From NCBI GenBank assembly GCA_020881915.1, contig JAJFPB010000010.1:1-64000 (forward strand): DNA of 64,000 bases, given 5' to 3'. The notes beneath the pieces were generated by a model. It made no database searches. It saw nothing but the letters and a program-made list of their open reading frames with translations, and was not told the origin of the DNA. The position numbers and the translations under genes were made by a program. This DNA is from Paramyrothecium sp. XJ0827 (lineage: Eukaryota > Ascomycota > Sordariomycetes > Hypocreales > Stachybotryaceae). Below are positions 23,908-36,675 of the stretch, one piece after another. Position 1 is the stretch's first letter; each line of letters opens with the position of its first letter.

Positions 23908-26794
23908 TATTTTCTTTCCTATACCTAATTCTTCTATTTAATAGGTATATTTATATTAATGCCTTTATCTTCTAACTAACTTAACTAACTTACCTAACTT
24001 AATCTTGCTTATACTAAACTCTCCTTATTACTAATTCTATCTATACTAATATTTCCTTCTTTAAACTCCCTATCTTCTTCTTCCTTATTACTATATCCCT
24101 TATCTTTATTACTATTATAGTACTACTTATAGTATATGATCTCTTTGCTCTATAAAAATGGGCTTACTTAGTTTATACCCTTAACTATACCCTATATCTA
24201 CTACTAAAATAGTAATACTAATTATAAATACTAAACCAATAATTCCCTAATCTCTCTAGGTATAAAATAGTAAATGATTTTTACTTGGCCTATTTACTAG
24301 AAATTTTTATAGTATACTATAATAAAATATATATTACTATTATAAATAAAAATATTATATATACTACTATTACTAGTGTTTTTATACTATATTCCTAAAA
24401 TTTCCTATAATTGCATGGGCATTAATAATAAATATATTAAAAACTATATTAACTTCTAGAACTACTCTAATATTTTACTATACTCTTATAATACCTTCTT
24501 TTTATATAAATACTTTTGCTTTTTATTAGTTAAAATCTATTCTTTTTGTAGTTCCTTATACTAAACTAACTATATAAATACCTAACCCTTGCCTTGCTCT
24601 AACTATATATTGTAGCTATCCTCTAAAAATAAATAACCTATTTTATTCTTACTATTATTATTCTCTATATAATCCCATGGGATATATAGTAACTTACTAA
24701 GCCCTTCTTTGCTACTATTAACTATAGCTAACTTATATAATAATTCCCTTGCCTTAATAATAATAGTATATATTATTTCTATTAATTGACCTATTATAAA
24801 CTTAGTTTACTTATATTACACTTACTCTTCCTTCTAATTAATGCTACTGCCTACTATTATATTAAACCGAATATATATACTATATATCTATATCTCTAAT
24901 ATCTAATCTATTAGGCTGGGTTATTCTAATTATTTATTACTAATATAGGTTATAAACTTATAAACTATTTTCTATATGTAGGGGAATATACCTAGTATAT
25001 ACTTATGTACTAATCTCTCCTCTATATTATATACCTACCTAGTTAACTACACCTCTTCCTTGCGTTACTAATATACCTACCTAATAACAAATATGCAGAC
25101 TACCTTAATTATAGCTAATAAAATAGATATATAATCTAATAGGTCATACTAACCACTATCTTTATAAATACTTAATATAGCTAATGCACTAATAATAGTA
25201 TTCTAATATTTATTATTACTTACCTAATAATCTAAAAATAATATAACTATCTCTAAATACTACTAATTAATTACTTTATCTAATAGTAGATTATTTATTA
25301 GTTTACTCTTGCCCTAGAATGCTTTATTGTAGGTTTATATATACTATATAAATATATCCCACGCTACCTACTATACGCTTATAAACTAATATAGTGGTTA
25401 TTTATTCTTATCTTCCTATTACTATATTTAGTACTATATACTTGTGATCTTATGCTATACCTCCTTATATTATACCTATAAATTATCTTCTATCTGCCTA
25501 TTAAATAGTTATATAGGCTTCTTTCTAATCTCTTACTAATTAATTTCAAATAATGTAGTTAACTTAACTTTACTTAGGTAGTATAAACCCCTAGACTATT
25601 CTATAATATAGTCTAAACTATTATATACTTACTGCAATATACCCTCTTTATTCCCTATAGATCTGGTTATAGCCTATAATATATTGCGATCTAAACCCTT
25701 TAAATGGACTAACTAATTAACCCTACCTAATTATATATTAGCCTTAAATTTCTAGTTTACTTCTTTAATTTAATTTTCTTTTTTAGCTTCCTTAAACCAC
25801 TACTCTTATATATTATAGAACTCCTTAATCTTTTATATAATATTTTATTTCTTAGCTTCTAGCTCTAGTTTACTACCTAGCTCTTGAACTTTAAACTATG
25901 TACTACTAGTATGGGATAGGAAAAACCATTAGTAACTAATACCTATAGTCTATAGTATAGCTTATTCTTCCTATGGCTTCCTCTTAAAATTATTAGCTTA
26001 TCTCTAATTACTACTTCTATTATATTTCTCTACCTAATAGTACTATAAACCTTTATTCTTCTTATCCCTAGCTATATATAGGTATAATAGGTATTATTTC
26101 CTATTATACTTTAGTAGTATAATAAATAGGACTGGCTTTACTATATAACTTAGAAATAAGAATTATTGTAATTACTTTTATATAAATATAATATCTAAGA
26201 TTAACTTTATCTCTTAGATTATCTTACTTCTAGTTTTCTTCTTAATTACCTAATAGTAAACCTATAAATATATCTTAACCTTATTAGTAATATATATATA
26301 TTAGTATAGCTTATAAATAATAAATAGGTATTTAAGTAGCTTAATAAATAGTTCTAATAGATCTATAGTATCTAGTATATAATAACCCCCCTCTACATAC
26401 TTATATAATATAGAATAGAAATACTTATTCCTAGGGAGCTTTTCCTTCTTATAGTCCCCTTAATTAATTATCTTAGTACTAACCCTTATTTAATAATTAC
26501 ACTTAATAAATCTTAAGACCTATTACTTAGACCCACTTTTAACCTTATTACTAAAACTTTATATCTTACTTTTAACTTTAATTCTACCTATAATATACTT
26601 ATATTATATTAGTTTACTATAAATTTAATTATAGTTCTAATAATCTAATTTTTATAAGTTTTCCTTATAAAAACTCCCCATGGACTTAATTCTAATTCTT
26701 TCTACGGACTTAACTCTAATTTCCTTAGTATATTTTAAAAATTAGTGTAATCTAACCAAGAACTTAAGTTAAGTCTACAAGTTATAAGTAATAG
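23908..26794 (-). pseudogene. Heavily RIPed third copy of the zinc-finger/RecQ element
   Basis: The order of short conserved strings matches 12169-14500 of copy 1, starting at the segment equivalent to the linker before the helicase core. The segment near 14220-14260 is still recognisable at about 25930-25970. C to T and G to A changes are much denser than in copy 2 and no usable frame is left. It ends at 26794 with the terminus ATAAGTAATAG, a mutated form of the constant end. The last 600 bases differ from copy 1, so this is a related subfamily. The helicase core and C-terminus are missing. Confidence 0.68.
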
Positions 26795-27431
26795 AGAATT
26801 ATTACAACTGCTCCTACGTAAATATAATATCCAGGATTAACTTTACCTCTTAGATTATCTTGCTCCTAGTTTTCTTCTTAATTACCCAATAGTGAACCCA
26901 TAAATATATCTTAACCTTATTAATAATATATATATATTAGTATAGCTTATAAATAATAAATAGGTATTTAGGTAGCTTAATAAATGGTTCTAATAGATCT
27001 ATAGTATCTAGTATATAATAACCCCCCTCTATATACTTATATAATATGGAATAGAAATACTTATTTCTGGGGAGCTTTCTCTTCTTATAGTTCCCTTAAT
27101 TAATTATCTTAGTACTAATCCTTATTCAATAACTACACTTAATAAACCTTAGGACCTATTACTTAGACCTACTTTTAATCTTATTACTAAAACTTCATAT
27201 CTTACTTTTAACTTTAATTCTACCTATAATATACTTATATTATACTAGTCTACTATAAATTTAATTGCGGTTCTAATAATCTAATTTTTATAAGTTTTCC
27301 TTATAAAAGCTCCCCACGGACTTAACTCTAATTCTCTCTACGGACTTAACTCTAATTTCCTTAGTGCATTTTAAAAATTAGTATAATCTAACCAAGAACT
27401 TAAGTTAAGTCCGCAAGTTATAAGTGATAGG
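26795..27431 (-). repeat. 637 bp end fragment of the same subfamily, abutting copy 3
   Basis: This fragment repeats 26159-26794 almost base for base, with fewer RIP changes, and ends with the same terminus (ATAAGTGATAGG) at 27431. It starts immediately after the terminus of copy 3. It therefore shows the same terminus-to-interior join as at 15045/15046, in the same orientation. Only the upstream non-coding part and the beginning of the zinc-finger coding part are included. Confidence 0.75.
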
Positions 27432-27432
27432 A

Positions 27433-27448
27433 TACCCCCGATCGTCAC
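27433..27448 (+). repeat. Remnant of a gypsy LTR end
   Basis: The string TACCCCCGATCGTCACA matches the last bases of the gypsy LTRs found at 36675 and 59088. It lies directly after the helicase-element terminus at 27431. It appears to be all that is left of an older LTR on this side of the junction. Being so short, it could be coincidence, but both the C-run and the GATCGTCACA end match exactly. Confidence 0.55.
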
Positions 27449-27640
27449 AATAGGGCAGCCGGCGTAATAGGGCACCCAGTGGCATAAGGCAGCCGGTACA
27501 GCAGGGCACCTAGCAGCTCAGGGCACCTAGTAGCTTAGGGTACCTAGCAGCTCAGGGTACAAGGCACCTAGTATAATAGGGCACCCAGTGGCTCAGGGCA
27601 TAGGGTAGCTAGAGGCTTTAAATAGTAACCTTAAGCTTTA
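27449..27640. repeat. Degenerate GC-rich short repeats (AGGGCACCTAG type)
   Basis: Imperfect copies of AGGGCACCTAGTAGCTC and AGGGCAGCCGG-like units follow each other with variable spacing. The composition is much richer in G and C than the surrounding RIPed DNA and CA dinucleotides survive. Similar units recur at 36740-37480. No coding frame is evident. Confidence 0.6.
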
Positions 27641-27754
27641 TATATTAGGATTAAATTATAATAATTAGTTAATACCTTTCTAGTTCTTTAGTGGAGCTAG
27701 AAAGGTATTAATTTTTTCTTAGAGACTATAACTTTAAATCTCTATAAAGATATT

Positions 27755-28045
27755 ATATTTTTTTTAAAATTCTTTTATTATTCTTTTAAAATTATTTTAT
27801 TATTCTTTTAAAATCCTTTTATTATTCTTTTAAAATTCTTTTATTATTCTTTTAAAATCCTTTTATTATTTTTTTAAAATCCTTTTATTATTCTTTTAAA
27901 ACCTTTATAATATTCTTTTAAAATCCTTATAATATTCTTTCAAAACCTTTATAATATTCTTTTAAAATCCTTATAATATTCTTTTAAAATTCTTATAATA
28001 TTCTTTTAAAATCCTTATAATATTCTTTTAAAATCCTTATAATAT
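27755..28045. repeat. AT-rich minisatellite, about 22 bp unit
   Basis: About thirteen tandem copies of a 22 bp unit of the form ATTCTTTTAAAATCCTTATA or ATTCTTTTAAAATTCTTTTATT. The unit changes along the array, from TTTTATTATT in the first half to TTATAATATT in the second, which suggests local homogenisation. The sequence is AT-rich but not simply a RIP product, because the unit itself has few C or G positions. Confidence 0.75.
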
Positions 28046-28748
28046 TATTATAGATTTCTTATATATTAAGTAATTATAAGATAATTAGATATTAAGGTAG
28101 CTAGAAGATTAAATAGGCTATTTCCTATTTACTCTAGATCTAAGAAATATATTATAGGTAAGATAGTACTATATAAGGTAGCTAGAAGATTAGGGCAATT
28201 AGAGGGTCAAGGTATAAAGTAATTAGATATTAAGGTATAAAGAAGGTTAGATATTAAGGTATAAGGAAGGTTAGAACCTTATATTTCTACTTCTTCTAAA
28301 TATTATAAATAGTATTTTTAAGGTATTATTAATTCTTTAGGGTAGCTAGAAGATTAGGGTAGCTAGAAGGTTAGGGTAGCTAGAAAGTCAGAGGCAGGGA
28401 TAAATATATTGCTAAGGAGCTAATTAAGAAGATTAATTAGTAAGATCAAAGTACAAGGAAGCTAGAAGGTTAGGGTAGCTAGAAGATTAGAGGTAGGGAT
28501 AAGTATATTACTAAGGAGCTAACTAAGAAGATTAATTAATAAGATCAGAGCATAAGAAAGCCAGAAGGTTAGGGCAGCTAGAAGATTAGGGCAGTTAGAT
28601 ATCAAGGCATAAGGCAGTTAGATATTAAGGCATAAGGAAGGTTAGGACCTTATATTTCCGCTCCTTCTAAATATTATAAATAGTATTTTCAAGGCATTAT
28701 TAATTCTTTAGGGTAGCTAGAAGATTAGGGCAGCTAGAAGGTCAGAGG
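28046..28748. repeat. Degenerate minisatellite, left part, interrupted by gypsy A
   Basis: Repeats based on GTAGCTAGAAGATTAGG and relatives. A longer unit of about 90-100 bp (GGCAGGGATAA, GCTAAGGAGCTAA, AAGAAGATTAATTAGTAAG) appears at about 28388 and 28490 and continues after the retrotransposon at 36676. The array therefore existed before the insertion. Many TCAGGG units have become TTAGGG by C to T change. Confidence 0.7.
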
Positions 28749-29364
28749 TATTACAACCCGACCCAAAGGTCATAACTAAGCTATAGAACATTATATAATA
28801 TAATATATAAATACTATACTAGCCTTATATTACTGGCCTTAGGATAGGCTAGCCCCTGCGCTACTAGTATAACCTACGGGCTAGCCCTAATATACTAGCC
28901 TAAATTAGATATAGGTATAAAAAGAAGGGCTAGAAATAAGAGACTAGGAATAAAAGGATAGAAATAGGAAAAATATCTAATAAGAATAGGGACCTATAGG
29001 GAAGAAGATTCCTATAAATAAGGCTAGGAGTATAAAAGTACTACTAGAAGAGATTACCTTCTATAATACTCCCTAGAGTATTATATATTATAATCTAAGA
29101 AGCGCTCTTCTATATACTCTAGGAAAAGGGAACTATATATATAAATAGGAGGTTCTATATATTATATTTAGACTAGAACCTACTAGTTATTAATAATATA
29201 TAGTCCCTAAGATAACCTTTATTATACTATTCTTTTATAGACTAGTAATAACCCCCTTATATACTTTAAATACTTTTCTATTATTCTATCTAAAGATAAA
29301 TAAACCCCTAATAATCCTTAGTTACCCTATATCTAATAGTATAAGGCTACCCCTAATTATTATA
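28749..29364 (+). repeat. 5' LTR of gypsy A
   Basis: 616 bp, starting TATTACAACCC (originally TGTTACA) and ending AATTATTATA (originally GATCGTTACA). It matches 36060-36675 along its full length apart from C/T and G/A differences. It lies immediately after the AGAGG target copy. Confidence 0.85.
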
Positions 29365-29399
29365 TATTAATAGCTCTTATTTTAGGTAATACTATTATA

Positions 29400-31797
29400 C
29401 CTAAAGTAATATTAAAAATAGTAAGTAAGTTAATTAAGCTAATCCCCAAGGGAAAGGAGGTAGCCTACCCTGCAGTACTAAGGCCTCTACCTACTAAGAT
29501 TACTCCTAAAAAAACCCCCTCTAGAGATAATATTATTATAGAAGAAGATCTAGCCTTGTAATTAGATTCTAATAATAATAATAAAATTACTGCCCTATAA
29601 GTAAAAGTCTAGGAGAATATTTAGATTACTAATAAAAAGCTTAATTAACTCTAAGATAATATTCTTAATACTTAATAAGCCTATAAACTAAAGTAACTTA
29701 TTAAAACCCTTAAGAAGGAAATAGCTAATATAGTATAATTCTATATAAAGAAATCTAAGAAAAATAGGAAAATACTTAAATAGCTCTAAAATATAAATCT
29801 TAGTAGAGCTATAGGGGCCTAAAAAAATAAAAGAGCTATTTTATAAACTAGAAAGCCTAAGCCCTTTAATAGTACCTTAAGTAAGCTCTAAATATTTATT
29901 ATATTACTTAAAGTATATTACTTAGATTATCCCTTACTCTTTATATAAGACTATAATAGAATTATATTTATAGCTTATAATCTAACTAAAAAAGTATAAA
30001 TCTAGTTTAAGTCTATACTCTAAGACTATATAAATAATACTTCTATCTTCTAAATAAATTATACTAAATATATTTTTATAAGCTTCTAGAAGTTTAAAGA
30101 AGAAATTAAATATATTTTTAGGATAATTAATAAAATATAGAATACTAAGAGAGCCCTTAACTTACTTAAATAGGCCAGGTCCTATACTAAGCTTATTACT
30201 AAATTCCTCTATATTACTATACTACTTTATTAGCTAGAGAATATCCTAAAGAAAACCTTCTATAATAGGGTTAAACCTAATATAAAAGATAAACTTATTA
30301 AAGTTAAATATAATAAAATCTTATTATTAGAATATATATATAAAGTAGTAGAAATTAATAATTATAATTAGGAATACTAGAAGAAAAGGGGGCAAGAAAA
30401 TAAAATAAAGAAATTTAAAACCCCCTACTAGGTAAATTAAGGAAAGAAGAAATTTATTCCTATAAGCTATAGAACTATAGTAGGACCTATAGAAATTAAT
30501 ATTATCTAGAAATAAGAGAAAGACTTCTCCTACTATAACTATAGAAAAAAGGGATATTATATATAAGACTATAGAAGTAAGCCCTAAAATAGAAAGAAAA
30601 CCTATTTTTAGTTAATTTAAGAAAACTAATATAATATTAATATAATTAAAAAATAATTAATTAATATTATTACTAAATAGGAACCTACTAAAAATATTCC
30701 TAATTAATAAGTAATAATTAAAAATATCTCTAATATTACTAATCTAACTAACTTACTAAAAGGAACCCCCATAGTTAATAAACCCTTAGATAATAAATTA
30801 AAATTAAGTATAAGTACTACTAGAAGCACTCTACTCCTACTTAACTATATATTAGTTAAAGCTAGAACTAAATAATATAACCTACTTCTAGGAGATTAGG
30901 AAGTATATATTTAAGTAATAATTATAAAGGTAGCTATAAGCCTATAGGGAGTAAGGTTTATTATTAATTCTTAATATAATCCCCTATTTAACCCTAATTA
31001 CTATAGATATAATAAAATCTTATAGGTATCTTATATAGTATAATAATATTTAATCTACCTTATAACTAAAGTAAAATAAAATATATTTCCTATATATATA
31101 TAAGGCACTAAGATAGAAAACCCCTATATATTTAAGGAAATACCCTACTAGGAGATTAAAATATATTACCTTAGGTATTAAATTATAATCCTTAGATTAA
31201 GTAAGAAATACTTTAAAGAATATTACTTTAAAGTAGGAGAAACCTATAAAACTAATAAATACTAAATATATTACTAAATAAAGATTAACTAATTTTATAG
31301 ACTCTAAGGTAAGTATAGAAGAGAGTATACCTAGTTAGAAAATGTACTTCTAAATAAAGACTATAAATATATTAAAATAGTAATCTTATAGTTTCTTAAT
31401 AAGCTCCTAAGAAGGGAATACTACTATAAGATAGGGTACTCTGCCTATAACTATAAGAAGAAAGTACCTATGGCCTATAGAACTAAACCTAATCTTATAA
31501 AGATTAGCTATATAGAAAATAGTTTATATTACTACTATAACTATAAAAAATATAAGGTAGAAAGAATATACTTTTATAGGGAAATAGAACCTAAGATAAT
31601 AGGTATTATAAAGAAAGAATATACTTAGGAGTATAAGAAATATTACTACCTATATTAAATCTACTATAGATATACTATTTATATAAAGGAGATAAGTAAT
31701 AAACTACCTACTAGTATTAGAGAAGCTAAATAGGGGATTAATAGGATCTTAGTATAAAGTAATTAAGTAAAAAATAAGACCTATTAACTATAACTAG
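29400..31797 (+). pseudogene. RIP-destroyed gag of gypsy A
   Basis: Collinear with the gag of the younger element at 59133-61514, including a degraded zinc-knuckle segment near 30530-30590. Nearly every glutamine and tryptophan codon has become a stop. The frameshift heptamer AAAAAAT is still present at 31769-31775, where the younger copy has AAAAAAC. No protein is possible. Confidence 0.75.
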
Positions 31798-34700
31798 GCT
31801 ATAGGGTAATAGAAGGAAGTAATAAACTATTGCTATAGTCTAAAAATAAGGATAGGTAGAATAGTAAGGGTACTATATTAACTTTATAGTTTAGGGTATA
31901 ATTATTAATACTAAGATAGATATTAGTACTAAGAAAAATTATATTAATCTTAACTTTATAAATTAATATAAAATCCTATAGAGAAGGAAGAAGAAACTAT
32001 ATAAAGCTATAAATATAGAAGAAGTCCCTTTTACTTATAATAAGGGACTAATAAATAAAGAAGTAATTCTTTATATAATAATATAGGGAACTACCTATAA
32101 TATTACCCTTAATATAATATAAGTATAATCTAATATACTTCTAGATAAATTATAGCTAAAGGATTAAAGATCTACCTTTAATTAAATTAATAGCTAAATT
32201 ATAATAGTAAAATTATAACTACCCTAAGTAAGAAAAAGAAAACTAAAAGAGAAAAAAGAAGTAAATATTTATAATAAAACCCTATTAAGAAAAAGAAGAA
32301 CCCTCCTAAGATAAAAGAATTATTAGGTAAAAACCAAAGTATTAATTAATAATAGAATATAATCTAATATATAATATAAATAGAGCCAAGTAATATCTAC
32401 TTATAAGTAAAAAGTAATTAATCTTATTTATACCCTTATATATAGTATTAAGAAGTAAGTATAGGTAGAATAAGAAGTAGAAAATAGGCTTATAAATATC
32501 TTAGAAAAGTACTATAAATATATAAAGCTATTTATAGAAAACCTAGAAAGTAGATTCCCTAAATACTTAGAATAGGACTATAAAATCTACCTAATTAATA
32601 GAAAAAAGACCTATTTTCTACTAATTTATAATCTTAATACTAAAGAATTAAAAATATTAAAAGAATATATTAATAAAAACCTTAAAAAGAGATATATTTA
32701 ATAATTAATATTACTTACTAGATACCCTATTATATTTATTCTAAAGAAAAATAGAAAACTCCACTTATATATAAACTACTACTAACTTAATAATATTACT
32801 ATTAAAAATAAGATACCTTTGCCCCTTATTACTAAAATAAGAGATTACTTATATAGGAAAATGATTTTTATTATATTTAATCTTAAAGGTACCTATAACC
32901 TAATTAGAATAAAGAAAGGAAATAAATAGAAGACTATATTTTATATAAAATTTAGACTCTTTAAAACCTTAGTAATACTATTTAGCCTAACTAATATATT
33001 AGCTATATTCTAATAAATAATTAACTATATTCTAAGAGAATTTATAAATAACTTTATTATTATTTACTTAAATAATATACTTATTTTCTTAGAGAATAAA
33101 AAATAATATAAAGAGTATATATATAAAGTACTTTAGGTACTATAAGATACTAAACTCCTAGTAGAACCTACTAAGAGTAACTTCTATATATATAAAGTTA
33201 ATTTTTTTAGATATACTATTTAACCTAATAAGATTTAAATAGAGAAAAGTAAGATTATAGTAATTAAAAAATAGAAGCCCCCTATAGATAATATTAAGGA
33301 TATCTAGAGCTTCTTAGGATTTACTAATTACTATAGATAGTTTATTAAATACTTTAGAAAGATTACTAAACTATTAATAGATTTAATTAAAAAAGATATA
33401 CCTTTTAAGTAGACTCTAGAAGCCTAAAGAGCCTTTAAAGAGATTAAAGAATAAATTATTAGTAAATCTATTCTAGTAACTTTTAATCTAAAGAAATAAA
33501 TTATCTTAGAAACTAATATCTTTAATTATACCTTTAGTACTACTATTAAGTAAATAAGAAATAATAAACTCCTATATCTTATTACTTTTTAATCTAAGAA
33601 AATTACTAGATCTTTACTTTACTACCCTATCTATAATAAAGAATTTATAGTAATTATTAAAGTATTTAAGGAATTCTAATACTACCTTATAAGTATAAAA
33701 TATAAGATTAAGATCTATATTAATTATAGGAATATTACTTACTTTACTATAATCTAAACCCTAATAGTAAGATAAGTTTACTATATAGAAATACTTATAT
33801 TCTTTAATTATAAAATTATTTATTAAAAAGGATCTAAGAATAGATATACTAATATACTTAGCTAGAAAAGTAAATATAAGTAAGAAATCCCTAAAGTAAT
33901 ATAATAACTACTATACCTAAACTTAGAAGGGAACTATAAGTAGAAAACTATTAACCTAATTAAAACCTATAAAATTAAAATAGAAGATAAGTAATATAAT
34001 AAAATTAGAGAATAAAGTAAAAAATATATTATATATATTATAGAAGTACTTATAGAAGTAAATATAGAATATAGTATAGTACCTATATATAATAACTAAA
34101 TATAGATCCTAGAAGAAATATAAGAAGAAATTCTAACTAAGATCTATAGGTATTATATTATTAGATATAAGGGAATTAAAAAAACTATAAAAGTAGTATA
34201 TTAAATATATAGCTACCCCAGAATAAGAAAAAATATAAAAAGAGTTATAAGAAAATATAATATTTATAATAAAACTAAAGCCTTAAGGTATAAATCTTAT
34301 AGATACCTTAAATTACTACTAGTATTAACTAGATCTTAGTAATTAATCTTATAGGACTTTATTATTAAGCTCCCTAGATTAAAAAAACTAAGCTCTAAAG
34401 ATAACTATAATAGTATTTTTATTATTCTTAATAGGTTTATTAAATATATCTACTTTATTACCTATAATAAGATAACTAATACCTAAGATATAGTATACTA
34501 CTATTATAAGTATATTATAAGCTAATATAGTATACTAGAAGAAATTATCTCTAATAGAGGACCTATATTTATATCTAAGTTCTAATAAGAATTAGTAGCT
34601 CTTCTAGGTATTAACTATAAACTAAGTACTACTTATTACCTATAAATAAATAAATAAATAGAATATATAAACTAAACCTTAGAATAGTACCTCTACTATT

Positions 34701-35360
34701 ATATTAATTATTAATAGAAGAATTAGGTAAAATAGCTACCTATAGTATAATACTACTATAATAGTACTAAGTTAGAAACTACTAAAATATTACTATTCTA
34801 TATAAATTATAGGTTTAAATTAACTATTAAGTATATTAAATATAAGGGACCCCTTAATAAACTAGCTATTATTAAGGTAAGAAAACTTAAATAATTATAT
34901 AATATAATAAAATAAGAAATCTTATTTATAAATTAGAAAATAAAGAAATACTATAATATAAAAAGATTACTAGAGCTAATCTTTAAAGAAGGAAATATAA
35001 TTTACTTACTTAGAAAAAATATAAAAATAATATAATTAAGTAATAAACTAGATTATAAAAAACTTAGATCCTTTAAAATCTTATATAGAATTAAGGATAT
35101 TAATTATAAACTAGAACTTCTAGATATAATAAAATACTACCTAGTATTTTATATAGTACTCCTAGAACTAATATTTAATAATAAACCTATAGAAGAAACT
35201 ATTAAGGTACTTATAGAAGAAAAAGAATATAAAGTAGAATAAATACTTATATATAAATAAATTAAAAATAAAGAAGAACTATATTTTATTAAATAAAAAA
35301 ACTATAATAAAAGTAAGAATATATAGGAACTACCTAAGTACCTCCTTAATACTAAATAAA
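31790..35360 (+). pseudogene. RIP-destroyed pol of gypsy A with a C-terminal chromodomain
   Basis: Collinear with protease, reverse transcriptase, RNase H and integrase of the younger copy, then continuing past the point where that copy leaves the window. The last part (about 35217-35355) reads, with stops at former W and Q codons, EYKVE, then IKNKEELYFIK, KNYNKSKNI and ELPKYLLN. That matches the chromodomain pattern YEVE..I...........YLVKWKGY...ENTWEP...L. Chromodomain-bearing gypsy elements (chromoviruses) use it to target heterochromatin marked by methylated H3K9. The order PR-RT-RH-IN-CHR is that of Ty3/gypsy. Confidence 0.75.
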
Positions 35361-36059
35361 AAATTACCTAGTTCTAAATATAGGCTTAAATAGGGAATTA
35401 AAATTAAAATTAGCTATATTCTAATTAATAATACTAAAACCCCTTACTAGCTAAACTAATCTAATTAACTACTAGATATCTATAGGGGAAGCCTTAGTAT
35501 TAGTCTTAGTAACCTTGTAATTAAATAGCTTAGTACTTTTTACTTTAATCTTAGTATATACTATATAAATCTAATTTAATTTTATAACTGCCTTAGTAAC
35601 TAATATTATTACCTCCTCCTCCTAATAAAATAAACTCTTATACTAATTAAGAAAATAATTTACTAGAGCTAAGGAAGTTAGAAATTATATAGATATAAGT
35701 AAAAGAGATAGAAAATAAATAATAAGGAGTAATAAGAACCTTATTATAAGAATAGCTATAATTAATATATTTGCTATAATAAGTCTTCTTATAAGGAAAT
35801 TTATACTTATACTTATATTTAAAATAATAAGAATATAGTATATTAGTAGGCTCTCTAAAAATAGTAATAAAATAAAATAATAACTTATACTTAAGAGTTT
35901 TTTAGGATTTAGATTTTTTAATATACCCTAATATAATATTAGTATATTAATAGAAGAATAAAAGAAGGGAGAAGGGACCTATATATATAATAGGAACTAA
36001 TAACCTTAAGTATATTTAATACTAGGCCACAAGACTTAGCCTCAGAGAGAGAAGTATTA

Positions 36060-36675
36060 TATTATAACCTAACCCAAAGGTTATAACTAAGCTATAGAAT
36101 ATTATATAATATAATATATAAATACTATACTAGCCTTATACTACTAGCCTTAGGATAAGCTAGCCCCTATACTACTAGTATAACCTATAGGCCAGCTCTA
36201 ATATACTAGCCTAAATTAGATATAGGTATAAAAAGAAGGACTAGAAATAAGAGACTAGAAATAAAAGAATAGAAATAGGAAAAATATCTAATAAGGATAG
36301 GGACCTATAGGAAAGAAGATTCCTATAAATAAGGCTAGGAGTATAGAAGTACTACTAGAAGAGATTACCTTCTATAATATTCCCCGGAGTATTATATATT
36401 ATAATCTAAGAAGTGCTCTTCTATGCGCTCCAGGAAAAGGGAACTATATATATAGATAGGAGGTTCTATATATTATATCTAGATTAGAATCTACTAACTA
36501 TTAATAATATATAGTCCCTAAGATAACCTTTATTGCACTATTCTCTTATAGACTAGTAATAACCCCCTTATATACTTTAGATACTTTCCTATTATTCTAT
36601 CTAAGGATAAACGAACCCCTAACAATCCTTAGTTACCCTATACCTAACGGTATAAGGCTACCCCCGATCGTTACA
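36060..36675 (+). repeat. 3' LTR of gypsy A
   Basis: 616 bp, beginning TATTATAACCT and ending GATCGTTACA. The last 40 bases are less mutated than in the 5' LTR. It is followed by the AGAGG target copy at 36676-36680. Confidence 0.85.

Larger units (their letters stand above)
28749..36675 (+). mobile_element. Complete but RIP-dead Ty3/gypsy chromovirus (gypsy A)
   Basis: The element is 7927 bp with a 616 bp LTR at each end (28749-29364 and 36060-36675). The host AGAGG appears just before (28744-28748) and just after (36676-36680), a 5 bp target-site duplication. The uninterrupted target string is seen at 28388. The interior is collinear with the younger element at 58482-64000: gag about 29400-31797, pol about 31790-35360, no large indels. 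C to T and G to A changes have put stops every few codons. The LTR ends were TG..CA before mutation. Before the 3' LTR is a purine-rich AGAGAGAGAAG that would serve as the polypurine tract. Autonomous movement is excluded for this copy. The identity of the host protein set is clear from collinearity with the readable copy. Confidence 0.9.
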
